In this document: positions 33,036 to 44,202 of the stretch, piece by piece
Numbering within the stretch: position 1 is the first letter of the stretch
Layout: the number at the start of each line of letters is the position of its first letter
Assembly: GCA_009767595.1 (NCBI GenBank)
Contig: VSDK01012259.1
Coordinates: 116,228 to 180,227, forward strand
Direction of reading: 5' to 3'
Length of the DNA stretch: 64,000 nucleotides
DNA from: Symbiodinium kawagutii
Lineage: Eukaryota > Sar > Dinophyceae > Suessiales > Symbiodiniaceae
The notes under the pieces: generated by a model
The model's database searches: none
What the model saw: only the letters and a program-made list of their open reading frames with translations
Told to the model about the DNA's origin: nothing
Translations under genes and position numbers: made by a program

Positions 33036-33205
33036 GCAAACCCCTGGCCCCAAGTCTTAGCCCTTAAAGCTGCCTGGTCCAGGCTGATTGCGGTCGCAGC
33101 TGGAACAAACATCTCGACGTCTGCTGCCTTGCGAGGTCCCCAGGGGTTCACCCATGGGAAGATTGCAACAACGGGTACAACAGGTCGTAGTGATGATAGA
33201 GATGA
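33036..33205 (-). CDS. minus-strand exon candidate
   Basis: Frame ...VVPVVAIFPWVNPWGPRKAA, DVEMFVPAATAISLDQAALR, AKTWGQGF, ending GC at donor GC|GTAAGG. Natural composition. The acceptor is not clear; the frame is open only below the in-frame TAA at 33206. A plus-strand Cys-rich frame (ADCGRSWNKHLDVCC) is a weaker rival. Confidence 0.38.
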
Positions 33206-33371
33206 TTACTCAAAGAACAAACAATACAACATACAGTACAGTAAGCTAAACATACAGTAAAACAACCACAATACTAGAGGTACAACCGAAGACTCATGCT
33301 TAGACCTGTAAACAAAATAAAAGGAAGTCTCACATCAACCAACCAAAAAAATGCCACCAGAATAACAGCAG

Positions 33372-33549
33372 TCATTGGCTTAAAACATGTTCCACAATCA
33401 TATCGAAAATATCCGAGTTAATGGACATGCCAAGAAGATCGTTGCAACAGATGGGACCGGAGACAAATTCTATTGGCGAAGGACAGGACCTTGAAGGAGA
33501 TAACTTAGACAACTCATTGTTGGCCGAACTACTTGCTGTTGGTACTACT
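33372..33549 (+). CDS. plus-strand exon candidate
   Basis: Acceptor CAGAATAACAGCAG|T, then 59 codons: SHWLKTCSTIISKISELMDM, PRRSLQQMGPETNSIGEGQD, LEGDNLDNSLLAELLAVGTT, donor ACT|GTAAATGG, phase 0. Acidic and Leu-rich. It could begin at the internal ATG (33421) if this is a first exon. A second plus frame (ENIRVNGHAKKIVATDG...) is also open for about 30 codons. No domain recognised. Confidence 0.42.
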
Positions 33550-33772
33550 GTAAATGGTTGTTTTGATCATTATCTACTGGTCATAACCCAGATCCCAGAC
33601 TATACTCAACTGGTCATTCCATGACTGATTGTGGTCAGTTATAACCATCAGAACCCACAATCGCAGGATGATGCACCAAATTGATGTCACTGGAGTATGT
33701 TTGTCTAGCCATGCGGGACTGAAGTTCTTCACTCGCTGGGAGTGATTATTCCAGTAAGTACGAACTACTGCA

Positions 33773-33930
33773 ATATATGTATATCAATCTATATCTATAT
33801 CCAAACATCTATATATATATATTATATCATATGATATAGATTTGTAAATATTGTACCAGTTAATATATATATATATAAATATATATAAATATATTTAAAT
33901 ATATATCTAAACATACATATACATATATAT
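33773..33930. repeat. AT tract
   Basis: TATATATCTA/ATATATAAAT words over about 150 bp. Confidence 0.75.
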
Positions 33931-34929
33931 GAAAAGATGGATATGTATATACTGGACAGGGTATTACAAGGTTATACAGGGTGCATATGGGTATACCGGT
34001 AAACCCTGTAAATAAATGAAATTCACAACGAGCGCACGTTACAGGTACCATTATATAACTGGCACTTACACAAGTTATGTTCACCACAGAATCGCCAACG
34101 ATTGAGGGCCCTGGGCCCTTGTGATACAAATCAAATCACGAGCTGGGCAAATACAACGAGTTGAGCCATGAGAGCTATACCGCAACCCTCCTAACCGTCC
34201 TACCAATGCCTATCTGCATTCACTCGTCAAGGGTGGCAAATAACAGTTTTTTCAATGGGAAGTTTTCTGGGTGTTGCCAGTTGTGTAAATGCTTGTGGTG
34301 CTCGTCAGCAACATTAAACAACAATTCCTCAATGAGGAGTTTGGGGCTTTTCAAGTTATGTGTTAGAATGGTTGCTGATGAAACTAGTTATGTACAGTTG
34401 ACATTACAATAGTCTATGTTTTGTTTACTGTTCTTTACTACTTATCTCTTTATGTTACCAGTTCATGCTGAACACGCGGCTTCTTAATGGCCCCATCGCC
34501 TATCAGCTAACCACCAAACCATAGTTCCCCAGCAATGCTTCCCCACAAGCGACATGGTCGAGTCACCGCCCAGAAAGGGTAGTAGTGAACCCATCCCAAC
34601 AGCAAGGAACTGGTCATTGAGGGGATGTGAGCAGCCAGGGATGCAGGCTTAACTAACCAACAAGCAACCAAAATACTATGAAATGACGGTTCCGGTACTT
34701 TTCGTAAGACCAGTTGTGTCACCGCGTGTAGTTGTGTCTATTGGACTGTCTCAACATGATCAACTAGTTGATTCACCGACACTGTGGCAAAGTAACGGCA
34801 TGGTTCCAACGAAGAATCACCAGTCTTAATAGGTAAACCGGCTATTTCTATGGTGGAACTTCGACGCAAATATGTTGCTTTACCAAAGGGTAACTATGTT
34901 TTACTTGCGTTGCGTTGCATTTGACAAAG

Positions 34930-36040
34930 GTATCAATGAGAAATGCACCAAACCAACACTATCAACCATGGTTCGTACCATCGACAATCATTAACCACCA
35001 CTAACCAGCAAAGATCAGCAATGATACTCAATTTAACAGAAAATACATAAACCACCATTGACCGCGTAATGGCTAACCACCACTAGGTGATACTCAACAA
35101 ACATAATCAACCAAACAATGATTATGGCTGCGAGTCAAAACCCTGCACCCCTGGTTCCCCGTCAACCGGTGTTTTCCTGTTATTGTTGGTTATTATCCCC
35201 TCAAAATCGGTATGATTAGTTGGTATATCATATCCGCTATCATTGTTGATTATTCCATATTATTCCCTATGACGAACCATAAACCATTGATATCTAATTG
35301 GTGTTTAAAGCCATGCGTCACCATTGATTATTGAATATGGACCCAGTATTGAACATGCCACAAATGACTAAACTAGTCTAACTGCTGGGATGTTCACCTA
35401 CCCATTTGTTGGTTAATCAAATTCTTGTCATCATTCGTTGTTGGTATCCACTATTCTGGTTATCCATTATCAACCATTATTGACCCAATGGGAATATACC
35501 ATTATCAACCATTATTTATCAATTGCCAATAATTAACCACTATCAACCACGAGTAACCATCATTTACCATTGTTGATTAAGTATTCTTAATTTACCATTT
35601 AGCTACCATTAATCTACAATGATTAATGATGGTAGCTAAATGATCAACAATGATTAATCTACCATTTACCTTAGTTGGGAATCTACCATTGTTCATGAAC
35701 AATTATGAATTCCATTATCAATTTCATAAGATCATCTAGATATGGGTGTTTCTCGAAATAGGGGACCCCCAAATCATCCAATTCTAACCATTTATATTAC
35801 CATTAACCAGCCATTTTGGGGGGGTTCCCAATTCTAACTGGTCATATCAATAAACCAGTGATATAAACCAGGTTAATAACTAACTAACTAAGTAACTAAG
35901 TAACCCCCGTATCATTTGATAGCTACTATTATTGATAGCTACTATTATTTGATACCATTAATTAATTGAACAATTATTAACCATTATAAACCATTTCGAT
36001 ATCATTTTAGCCAACATTCATCTACCATTGGTTTGATGGT
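34930..36040. repeat. CCATTAACC-type tract with family C and A fragments
   Basis: C/A-biased low-complexity DNA. Family C left end GGCTGCGAGTCAAAACCCTG at about 35126 (no clear right end). Family A left end GGGTGTTTCTCGAAATAGGGG at about 35744. GTAACTAAGTAACC direct repeats near 35880. Confidence 0.55.
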
Positions 36041-36051
36041 GATCATTGACC

Positions 36052-36173
36052 CCCTTCCCAACCAAGCTCCGCCATGCCCAGCGGAGGGACTGGCGCCTCT
36101 TCGTCGTTGCGCAAACGTTTGGAAACCGGTGGATCAGACGAGGCCTGCGGATCCCCAGGGGCGCAACGCGTTG
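36052..36173. CDS. GC-rich exon island of uncertain strand
   Basis: Plus: ATG at 36074 opens PSGGTGASSSLRKRLETGGS, DEACGSPGAQRVEGM with donor ATG|GTGATAAG. Minus: acceptor GGATCCGCAG, then ASSDPPVSKRLRNDEEAPVP, PLGMAELG, donor G|GTTGGGAAG. The minus peptide has a basic KRLRNDEE motif and looks slightly more natural. Element C6 lies 50 bp to the right. Confidence 0.33.
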
Positions 36174-36224
36174 AGGGGATGGTGATAAGCCAGAGAAGCA
36201 GGAAAGGGGTTATCAGCCCTATAT

Positions 36225-36337
36225 GGCTATGGGTCAATATTAGCCATCTATAATGGGGGATATTAACCAACCATTTTATAGGGAAAACTATGGTTAATGA
36301 TAGGGGAACCAGGGGTACAGGGTTTTGACCCACAGCC
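36225..36337. mobile_element. family C element C6 with ATAT duplication
   Basis: GGCTATGGGTCAATATT ... GTACAGGGTTTTGACCCACAGCC, 113 bp, flanked by ATAT at 36221-36224 and 36338-36341. Plus-strand GT (TATGG|GTCAAT) and AG (CCCACAG|CC) are intact. It has the same length and ends as C7, so the two are recent relatives. Confidence 0.8.
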
Positions 36338-36349
36338 ATATGGCTAATT

Positions 36350-37240
36350 ATAAATAGAGAAGGTTAATCATGAAACCCCCGGATGTTTACCTGGATGGTT
36401 AAAGGGGCTATCGGCCCTATGATCAGAATGACCCCCTGGCAATCACCAATGAATAGATAAGCCTCTGGCTTCAGAAAGATATCACACCAGTTATCACTCA
36501 CTTGTTGTGATAACCCCCTGGCAATCATGAATATAGAAGGCTAACCATGAACAATCATGAACAATCATGAAATCTGAAGTAATGAAGGAGGATTGTATTA
36601 TTACCCCCAGTTAATTACCTCTGATGGTCATAACCATCCAGTCCAACATGGGGCTCCTAACCAGCCAGAATAACCATAGAGGGTGGTTAAGCAGCTGATG
36701 ATGGTGATGCTTTGCATCACTGCATCACCCTTGCGTCAAAGACCTGCGGATCATGGTCTGACCTGGGGATCTTGTTGCAACTGTGTTTGGGTTGGATGGT
36801 CACCGAACCATGGAACATGCGAATAGATCCAGTGCGGGGCAGTAGGGGAAACTTCGCCATCACAATGAAAGTAAGGTGGATGAGAGTCCAGAATCATCAT
36901 GGTGAAAGGCGCCAAATGTGATCTGTATACAAGAGTCGGTCAGTTTGTCCAAAGTCTTTTGCTACAACAATGTGCTGGATTGCAATTACAAACTGAATAC
37001 CTCCCACTTGCTAAACAAAAAAACAGGGTTTTCGTCGCAAGTTGTTAGCATCATTGTTGTTCGCACCCGATGTTGCTAGTAGCCATTCGCCAGTCACCAG
37101 GTATTGAGCTAGTTGGTCTCAGCCATGTTGTAAGTAGCCATTTGTTTCAGCCACTTGTGAAAAGCCATTGGTAACCGTTGTTGTTAGTCAAAAACAACTA
37201 CTACACCTATATACTACCGACTGGTCATGCCACTCCTGGT
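36350..37240. other. stretch without a supportable gene
   Basis: Contains ACAATCATGA repeats (36540-36565), a 69-codon plus frame at 36712-36921 of unclear status, and GTAGCCATT words near 37080-37170. Nothing is assigned. Confidence 0.25.
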
Positions 37241-37251
37241 AGCTCTAAATC

Positions 37252-37268
37252 GCTCCCCCTTTAAAGGG
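37252..37268. repeat. GCTCCCCCTTTAAAGGG motif, copy 1
   Basis: A 17-bp motif with the palindromic core CCCTTTAAAGGG, also at 49092-49108 and 52210-52226. All three are preceded by related CTCCTGGTA or GTAGCTC phrases. Its role is unknown. Confidence 0.6.
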
Positions 37269-37401
37269 CCAGTTCTGGTCATCCCCGGCTCCTGGCCTCT
37301 CTCCCTCCCAACCACCACCCAGCTACACTTGTGCTTACCAATAGACCATCCAATACACCAATAGACCATCCATACCTGGATCAGCTAAGAAGTTGCCATG
37401 T

Positions 37402-37403
<2 letters not shown>

Positions 37404-37470
<67 letters not shown>
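37404..37470. repeat. (GAT)n microsatellite
   Basis: About 22 GAT units. Confidence 0.9.
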
Positions 37471-37471
<1 letters not shown>

Positions 37472-37559
37472 CGGTTGACCGTCTTATGCGAAACTGGTGG
37501 TCTCAACCCCGATGAAAAATATTGGTGAATGAGTTCCTCCCATCATCCTGGGTAAGGCC

Positions 37560-38072
37560 CTCATCCGCGCACACAAAAAAAACTCATCCGCGCACACAAG
37601 AAAACACTCATCCGCGCACACCAAAACACACTCATCCGCGCACACCAACAAACACAAGTCCTCATCCATTCACCATTTAGGGTTAACATTGGGGACAGGG
37701 GACATGGGGACATGGGGTTTAGGGGGGGATGTGGGCATGGGGACATAGGTGTTTGCGCATGGAAATCCGCACATGTCCTTATCCAGTCACCATTTAGGGT
37801 CAACATTGGGGACAGGGGACATGGGGACATGGGGTTTAGGGGGGATGGGGGCAGGGGACAGGGGACGGCTTAGGGGGGGGACATGGGGACGTGGGGTTTA
37901 GGAGCGGATGGGGGCATGGGAACATGGGGCATTTCTATGGAGCCGAAAGCACATGCAGGACGACTACATGCACTCAAAGTGCCACGCCTGCCACAACCAA
38001 AGGCCGCGTGCACAGACGAGGGGATTTCCGCGTGCACAGACGAGTGGTTTTCCGCGTGCACAGACGAGCCCC
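37560..38072. repeat. cluster of minisatellites
   Basis: 37560-37655: four units of CTCATCCGCGCACAC of about 24-25 bp. 37660-37870: two copies of about 110 bp containing CACCATTTAGGGTTAACATTG and a GGGGACATGGGG run, then a third partial. 38004-38072: three units of CGCGTGCACAGACGAG of about 24 bp. Open frames over these arrays (for example on the minus strand) are repeats in frame rather than evident genes. Confidence 0.8.
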
Positions 38073-38100
38073 TTTCCATCATCCTGTGTAGGATGCTTAC

Positions 38101-38538
38101 AAGTTCTTGGACTTGTCCAGGTGACCTCGCCTCTGTAGAGATGCTACTAAGGCAAATTTTTGATCGCGCAACATCTCGAAGATTGATTTCTTGCCTTTCA
38201 ACATGGCATGTCCAGAAAGTCCTGGTGACACTGTGGGCCAAACGCCGGACCCCAGAGTCACAGGCCTTTAGCGCCGTCTCTAATGGGTATGTAGCAATCA
38301 CGAATAAGCTGCTGACATCCTTGCCAGATTCGCGTTTCTGCCCTGTCAATAGTCCCTTCCAGAACCGCAACTGACACAGTTCGCGAACTGCAGCTGGTGT
38401 GAGGCCCAAAATGTTTGGTGCTGACTCCAGTGACAGTTCGATAGCTAGTTTAGATGTGCCATCACGGAGTCCTACAAACGAATCCTTCAGGTCGAATGCA
38501 GCAAAGGATGTCCAATCTATGAGTGGTATGCCGCATGC
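38101..38538 (-). CDS. long minus-strand exon, unknown protein
   Basis: The largest island with both splice borders: acceptor CCCCGATTTCTCTGTAG and donor GAACTT|GTAAGC, 438 bp, 146 codons, phase 0 at both ends. It reads ACGIPLIDWTSFAAFDLKDS, FVGLRDGTSKLAIELSLESA, PNILGLTPAAVRELCQLRFW, KGLLTGQKRESGKDVSSLFV, IATYPLETALKACDSGVRRL and on to ...STEARSPGQVQEL. Globular, mixed alpha-like composition; no family recognised. A different minus frame (38.48-38.66 kb) is also protein-like across the acceptor, so a disrupted pseudogene is an alternative. Confidence 0.5.
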
Positions 38539-38638
38539 CTACAGAGAAATCGGGGTTTCTTGCATGTTCCTTTTCCTCCTGTGTTAAGCAGTCCAAGGCT
38601 TCGTGGCTCTCTAGCCAACGTGTTGGTCTCTTTTCAAA

Positions 38639-38963
38639 TCATTTGTTTGCAGGGTTCCATATCGAAGGAGGAAGGAGTGCTAATCCCTCTCGATCGCACT
38701 GAGCCCTCAAGTCTACTTGGCCTTGAATTGCTGCAAGGGCATATGCTCCCATTTGATAGTCCTCATCACTTCCTTCTGGCGGTTTTGCATTGAGCACCTT
38801 CTGCTTCAAACGCATGGCATCTTTCATTCTCGGAATAGCACTCAGTTGGGAGCATGGCGAAATCTCTGGCCAAGTTGTATGTCATAGCTGGTGTCCATCC
38901 ATTCTCGTCAAGCATAACCGGCAATTCTTCATTTTCATCAGCTACAAGCTGGTCATCCGTCAT
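38639..38963 (-). pseudogene. upstream part of the 38-kb minus gene, frame-shifted
   Basis: Two overlapping minus frames look like one protein in two pieces. 38963-38830 starts MTDDQLVADENEELPVMLDE, then NGWTPAMTYNLARDFAMLPT. From about 38850 the offset frame reads IPRMKDAMRLKQKVLNAKPP, EGSDEDYQMGAYALAAIQGQ, VDLRAQCDREGLALLPPSIW to a TGA at 38639-38641. After the TGA the same frame stays protein-like (FEKRPTRWLESHEALDCLTQ). Either small introns were missed or the gene carries a frameshift and a stop. Confidence 0.42.
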
Positions 38964-39055
38964 GATTTGGTCTCAACCATGTATAGGCAGGATCTTACGA
39001 ATTGGTTCCATATAATCATAATATATCTGCTGACAAACGAAACATACATGATGAT

Positions 39056-39215
39056 ATCTATATGTACGTACAAATGCATCATAAACATGTATATATATAA
39101 TATAAATATAAAAATAAACATATACTCATATATATTCAAATAACTAGATATTTAAAATATCAAAATTAAATACAAGTATAACTATACACATATAGATATA
39201 TAAATAAATATATTT
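39056..39215. repeat. AT tract
   Basis: TATATATAATATAAATATAAAA-like DNA. Confidence 0.75.
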
Positions 39216-40820
39216 GCCACACAAATCTGTCTGAAGTCGGTAAGCTTAAAATGAAAACATGGGAACACCATTGGTTTTACATCCACTTGTCTTAACTGAA
39301 CGCAAAGCCTGACAACCTTCAGAACAGTCGGGATTGCTCCTCACTTGGCCGCTTCATAACCTGTGGCAGGGAGATCTGGAGGTTGATTACCAACGAACAG
39401 TTGGTGAGTTGCTAACCAAAAAATCACTACTGGAAATTAATGATTATGATCATTAATAGATTGGTGAGTTAATGATACAGTTGGTGAGTTGCCAACCATG
39501 ATCATTGGAAATGAATCATGATCATTAATAGATACTTCTGGAACCAAAAATCACTACTGGAAATCATGAAAAAATCAAAATAATCAATCATCACTACTGG
39601 AAAAGGAACATGAAATGATCATGAATGTTAACCATCATTACTGACGTGATGGTTAAGGATAATCATAAATGCCAACCATGGATTAATTCAGAAAGCCCTA
39701 GTTGATTAATAGGGGGTAATTCCTCAAAAGCATGGTTTCCTATTGAATTGCTACCACCCACAATTAATATATACATATTTCATTTGGTGGTTTCTCCAAA
39801 CAGGCGTGCCCGCAAATCATCCCTAGTGACTTATATTACTAAAACGACGATAGCTTTGGGGTTCCTAATGGAAAGTATCAATCCGAAGTTAAAATTAGTA
39901 GCCACTTTCAACCAATCATAATGGCTATTGATAAATTCCGGCTTCTACAAACCGTTCGCCATGAATCATGACTTCAGCTCTGCAAAGCCCCCTCAATAAA
40001 AGCTTTTGCTTAGCGACCATCAACTGTCATGAATCATGGTTATCACCCATTAGCAATCCTCATAAATCATAATCAAGCAACGGTGACAGGGAATAATCGC
40101 TACCAATGATCCACTGTCAAGACTCCCACTGATCATTGACCATGACGAAGAACGATAAGACCATCATAAATCACCATTTGCCATCATCAACCATCATCAA
40201 CCATCATCAACCATCGTTAAGCATCATGAACCACCGCCAATGATCATTACGTTGTAACTGGAGCTAATAGTTCATTCTGAACAAAATCGTGAATTACTAG
40301 TAGATCAGAAAAAAAACATCACAACCAATCATCAATCAGCATCAATCATTGCAATCATTATCAATCATTATCAATCATTGATTGGTTTTGCTGCTGATGT
40401 CCACCATTAACCATCAGTTTTGTCCAACGCAATAGTATACTCCATATTTGCTGGTTTGTTTCCCTGTTAATGATGGCGAACCGAACAGCTCGATGGTTAG
40501 TAAGTACTAGCATTTATGGACAAACCCATATTAAGTTGTTTAAGCTAGTCTTCAAGGTTATAGCTATTTAGTAACCCATATTCATGATTATATATTTTTC
40601 AAATGGTTTGTTTGCTTATAACCAATATTTATACTTGTTTGAGCATCAATTGTCGGTTATTTTCCTCTGTCTTCAATCATTATTACCCATTCTTTGCCAC
40701 TATAAAACCACCAAGTAACGAGTATCGTTGGCTACCCACCTTAATGAACCACCCACCTATGATTAGCTAATTTCCGTTATCATTAACCATTATCAAAGCA
40801 ACCATTTATGATTATCATTC
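39215..40820. other. repeat-dominated stretch without a gene
   Basis: Includes CAGTTGGTGAGTTGCCAACC-type repeats with AATCACTACTGGAAAT (39390-39600), a family A remnant at 39785, and CCATCATCAACC/ATCAATCATT tracts (40150-40400). No coding frame. Confidence 0.45.
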
Positions 40821-40859
40821 CCTATTTTGAGAAACCTCCATGTATCCATAGTTCACCAG

Positions 40860-41565
40860 TTCAAAAATCCAATGGAATTTCCCTATGTTTCCCTATCGGT
40901 ACCATGGAAAATCCACAGGAATAACCCATGGTTTCCCTCAGCCAACAAATCCATAAAAAAAAACATGTCTCCAGAATTGACTACAAAAATCCCATGGAAT
41001 TTCCTTATGTTTCCTAATCAAAACCAGAGAAACATCCCATGGAATTTCCTTATGTTTCCCCATCAAAACCAGAGAAACATCCCATGGAATTTCCTTATGT
41101 TTCCACATCAAAACCAGAGAAAATCCCATGGAATTTCCCTATGTTTCCCCATCAAAACCTGAGAAACATCCCATGGAATTTCCCTATGTTTCCCCATCAA
41201 AACCAAAGAAACATCCCATGGAATTTCCTTATGTTTCCCCATCAAAACCTGAGAAACATCCCATGGAATTTCCCTATGTTTCCCCATCAAAACCAAAGAA
41301 ACATCCCATGGAATTTCCTTATGTTTCCCCTTCAAAACCAAAGAAAATCCCATGGAATTTCCCTATGTTTCCCCATCAAAACCAGAGGAACATCCCATGG
41401 AATTTCCTTATGTTTCCACATCAAAACCAAAGAAAAATTACCCTATGATTCCCCATCAAAACCAGAGAAACATCCCATGGAATTACCCTATGTTTCCCCA
41501 TCAAAACTCAAGAAAATTTGATGGAATTTTCCTATGTTTCCCCATCAAAACCAAAGAATGTCTTT
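40860..41565. repeat. 45-bp minisatellite (CCATGGAATTTCC unit)
   Basis: About 13 units. The consensus starts CCATGGAATTTCC(C/T)TATG and continues TTTCCCCATCAAAACC(A/T)GAGAAACATC. Most are 45 bp, some 44 because of one lost base. Since 45 is divisible by 3, frames stay open in several phases on both strands (for example repeats of MEFPYVSPSKPEKHP), which should not be read as genes without transcript support. Confidence 0.92.
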
Positions 41566-41689
41566 CGAAAATACCATGCGTTCCCTACAAGAAGCGGACC
41601 CACCATGGCTCACCTCGGTACGCGCTACGCAGGCTCGTACAGCCGTCCATGGGCGCCCACCTGAAGCGGTGAGTTAGTCGTCGTTGATA

Positions 41690-42240
41690 GGTCCTGAATG
41701 GTTAGTAAGTGGTTGATAAGTGGTTGGTTAAATGGTAAAAAATGATGGTTAATGATGGTAAATGGTTGATTAATGGTTGATTAGTGGTTGATTATGGTTG
41801 ATGAATGACTGGTTGCTTGATGGTCACTGGTTGATGAGTGGTTGCTGAATGGTTGTTTAATGGTTACTGGTTGGCTCGTGGTGGATTAATAGTCCAATTA
41901 GTTACTGATGAATAGTTCATTTATGGTTGAATGGTTACTGGCTGAGTGAATGGATGAATAGTCCAATTAGCGACTAATCAACAACTCCTCAACCATTAGT
42001 TGATGAATAGTCCAATAAGTTTCTGATGAATCCACTGATGAATAGTTTATTTATGGTTGAATGCTTAGTTATTGGTGAATGGTCCTTGAAAACCAGAAGC
42101 GGTTCGTCAGTTGATCTAGTAGTTGGTTTAGTCCTGAAGCGGTTAGTTAGTGGTTGATGAGTGGCTGGCGGTTGATGAATGGTTCATTAATGGTTGCTTA
42201 ATGGGGATTAAAATGGTTTTAATGGTTGATTGATGATTAA
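41690..42240. repeat. TGGTTGATGAATGG low-complexity tract
   Basis: G/T-biased words. 41716-41800 matches 31082-31160 with few changes. Confidence 0.6.
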
Positions 42241-42770
42241 TTATATACTGTCATTGTTCCTTTTTAGTTGACGATAGGTTACAACTTGATATATTGGTCA
42301 GCACTTACTTAATTCTTACTTTGTGGTTGATAAATGATCGATTGATTGCCAATATATGCTTAATGATTTGCTCCTTAAAATTTTGTCAACTGATACTGGT
42401 GATCAGTAATCGGCTGTTGGTTTCACTAATCACTTCAATGGTTAGTTGACCCTATTCAACCGCTAGTAATAAAAATGGTGACCAAAAATGACCCGTTGGC
42501 TAAAATGGATGGTTCATCCATGGCTATTGATGGTCAATAGTGGAAAATTGAAAATCAACAAATGCGTAATTAGTAGGAATTTCTTAATAGTGGGAATGTG
42601 TATTGATATGCAATCGCTGCAATTGACTTAATAGTGGCAATTGATGGTCAATAGCAGCCATTGATAATCAGTAATACCTAGTGGTATTGTACTAGTACTT
42701 ACTAGCCATTAAATGGCTGCTATTTACCATGATAACAATGTAATAACAAGTTTCGTCATGGTCAATCACG

Positions 42771-42962
42771 GTGCTGGTTGGTGAAAGCTTGGCGGTTCAT
42801 GGCGACCTGCCAATGGCCAGTCATGATGCACTTACAGTGGCTTACAGCCTTAAGGCTTTGAGGGAACTGAAGGACACTGACCAAAAAGGGCGTCACAGTG
42901 AGTCCACATGTCTGCAAAGTCGAACTGGTACACTATCGCTGGTGAACAATAGATTTACATAG
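42771..42962 (+). CDS. plus-strand coding island
   Basis: Frame GESLAVHGDLPMASHDALTV, AYSLKALRELKDTDQKGRHS, ESTCLQSRTGTLSLVNNRFT, TAG. A possible acceptor GTTGGTGAAAG| precedes LAVHGD, and CTATCGCTG|GTGAAC is a possible donor before the stop. It opens a 3.6-kb region of plus-strand islands. Function unknown. Confidence 0.35.
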   Translation: MLVGESLAVHGDLPMASHDALTVAYSLKALRELKDTDQKGRHSESTCLQSRTGTLSLVNNRFT

Positions 42963-43422
42963 ATCAACTACTTCTCACCATCATGAACCGTCACTAATCA
43001 TCAGAAAATGGCACTGCTCCCAATGGTTGTAGGTAGGTAGGTTTTTTCAGGAACGTCTACCCTATGGATCATGAGCTAATTAAAAAACTATTTCTGGTCT
43101 TGATACCAGTAGCAGTTAACGGTTAGTCGATCATGGATATGCTGATAAAAAGTAGTTGGTGAAGGTTAGTCATGGTTAATTAATAATGATACCTAACGAT
43201 AATTGGATGCAATACTTGACATCACTGGGCGGTGAATCAGATCCGCAGAGTAGCTAAAAGTGACAAGCTGATGACCAACTCTGTTTGCCCAACGGTTCGG
43301 GCTTATGACCAGTTCAAGTAGCTGATCACCCAAAGTAGCTGATATGTAACACAAGGCTTATCACCACCTCAGCTGCCCAGTATCACAGCATAAAGGTTGT
43401 ATAACCCCTTTGTAACCCTGAG

Positions 43423-43693
43423 ATTGTTGGTCAAAATCCAAGGAAGCTGATCACCCAGTCAAACAGCAGTCTGGGTGAACCAACCAGCAACCAGCAATCT
43501 GTTTTTTGGTATACAAGGTGGGCCCCAACCACTTATAAGTTGGTTTACAACTTACTTAACTAGGGTTAACTTCCAGTTATGGGGGTTTATCCAAGTTACA
43601 ACTGCGGGCCCACCTTGTAGGAAGTTGTTCATATTGCTTTGTACCTTCTTGCATCCCATTGCTACCATCATTAACAACCATTACTCAGAATGA
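43423..43693 (+). CDS. candidate two-exon gene end, joined across element D3
   Basis: Exon 43423-43517 (acceptor CCTTTGTAACCCTGAG) reads IVGQNPRKLITQSNSSLGEP, TSNQQSVFWYT and AG|. Intron 43518-43620 (103 bp) is GTGGGCCCC...CACCTTGTAG. Exon 43621-43693 completes AGG and reads KLFILLCTFLHPIATIINNH, YSE, TGA. The intron is essentially element D3 plus its TA duplication. Compared with the empty site GGTATAGGAAG, the spliced product gains exactly three bases, so the insertion would have been frame-neutral. The C-terminus would be a short hydrophobic segment. Product unknown. Confidence 0.5.
43514..43617. mobile_element. family D TIR element D3 (TA duplication)
   Basis: TA|CAAGGTGGGCCCCAACC ... 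GCGGGCCCACCTTG|TA, 104 bp. Internal arms AAGTTGG and CCAAGTT add to the hairpin. Confidence 0.8.
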
Positions 43694-44202
43694 TCAAACA
43701 CTATCAATCAGCTTCTGAGCCATCAGCAACCAGTGAATTGGAAATCAAGAATGCATGTTCAGAGCTTGAGTTGATGAATATCTCCAGATTACTATGTGGT
43801 GATCAAACGAAAGCGGAGTGTGAACCGGTTGTTGAATAATTCAACCAATGATCATCCACTGTTCTGGCAATGGCTGCAGTATGAAGTACTGATTGATGGT
43901 AGCAATTCATGAAAAAAATCACTATTCACAATCAGGAAGCAGCTACCCATTCTTCCGAGACTCTGGCCTTTGTGTGAACAACCATCATGAACCAAGCGTT
44001 GTCAATCACTATCAAGCATCAATACTCAATGGTTGCTGGCCATTGCTAGCATTTCCCACGAAAACTCAACGCTGCCGGGCAACACAATCAGCAGCTGCGG
44101 GATGGAAGAACTACTACCATCGGCAGGGCAGTGACTGGGATGCTACTGCTTCATCCTGGCTATCCTTAGAATGTCTGTCATAGTCCTGGTAAACATGTGA
44201 AG

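Noticed and set aside
32740-33039. Minus-strand 99-codon frame faintly resembling the S2-S3 region of cyclic-nucleotide-gated or voltage-gated channels (GW.PLDL..HIP)
   Set aside because: The match is a few residues, no S4 arginine ladder or pore follows, and the likely splice donor GC|GTAAGG just upstream places it in an intron. A plus frame is equally open.
41039-41521. 160-codon repetitive protein at the 45-bp minisatellite
   Set aside because: Frames are open only because the period is divisible by 3, several phases and both strands are open, and one-base losses change frame.
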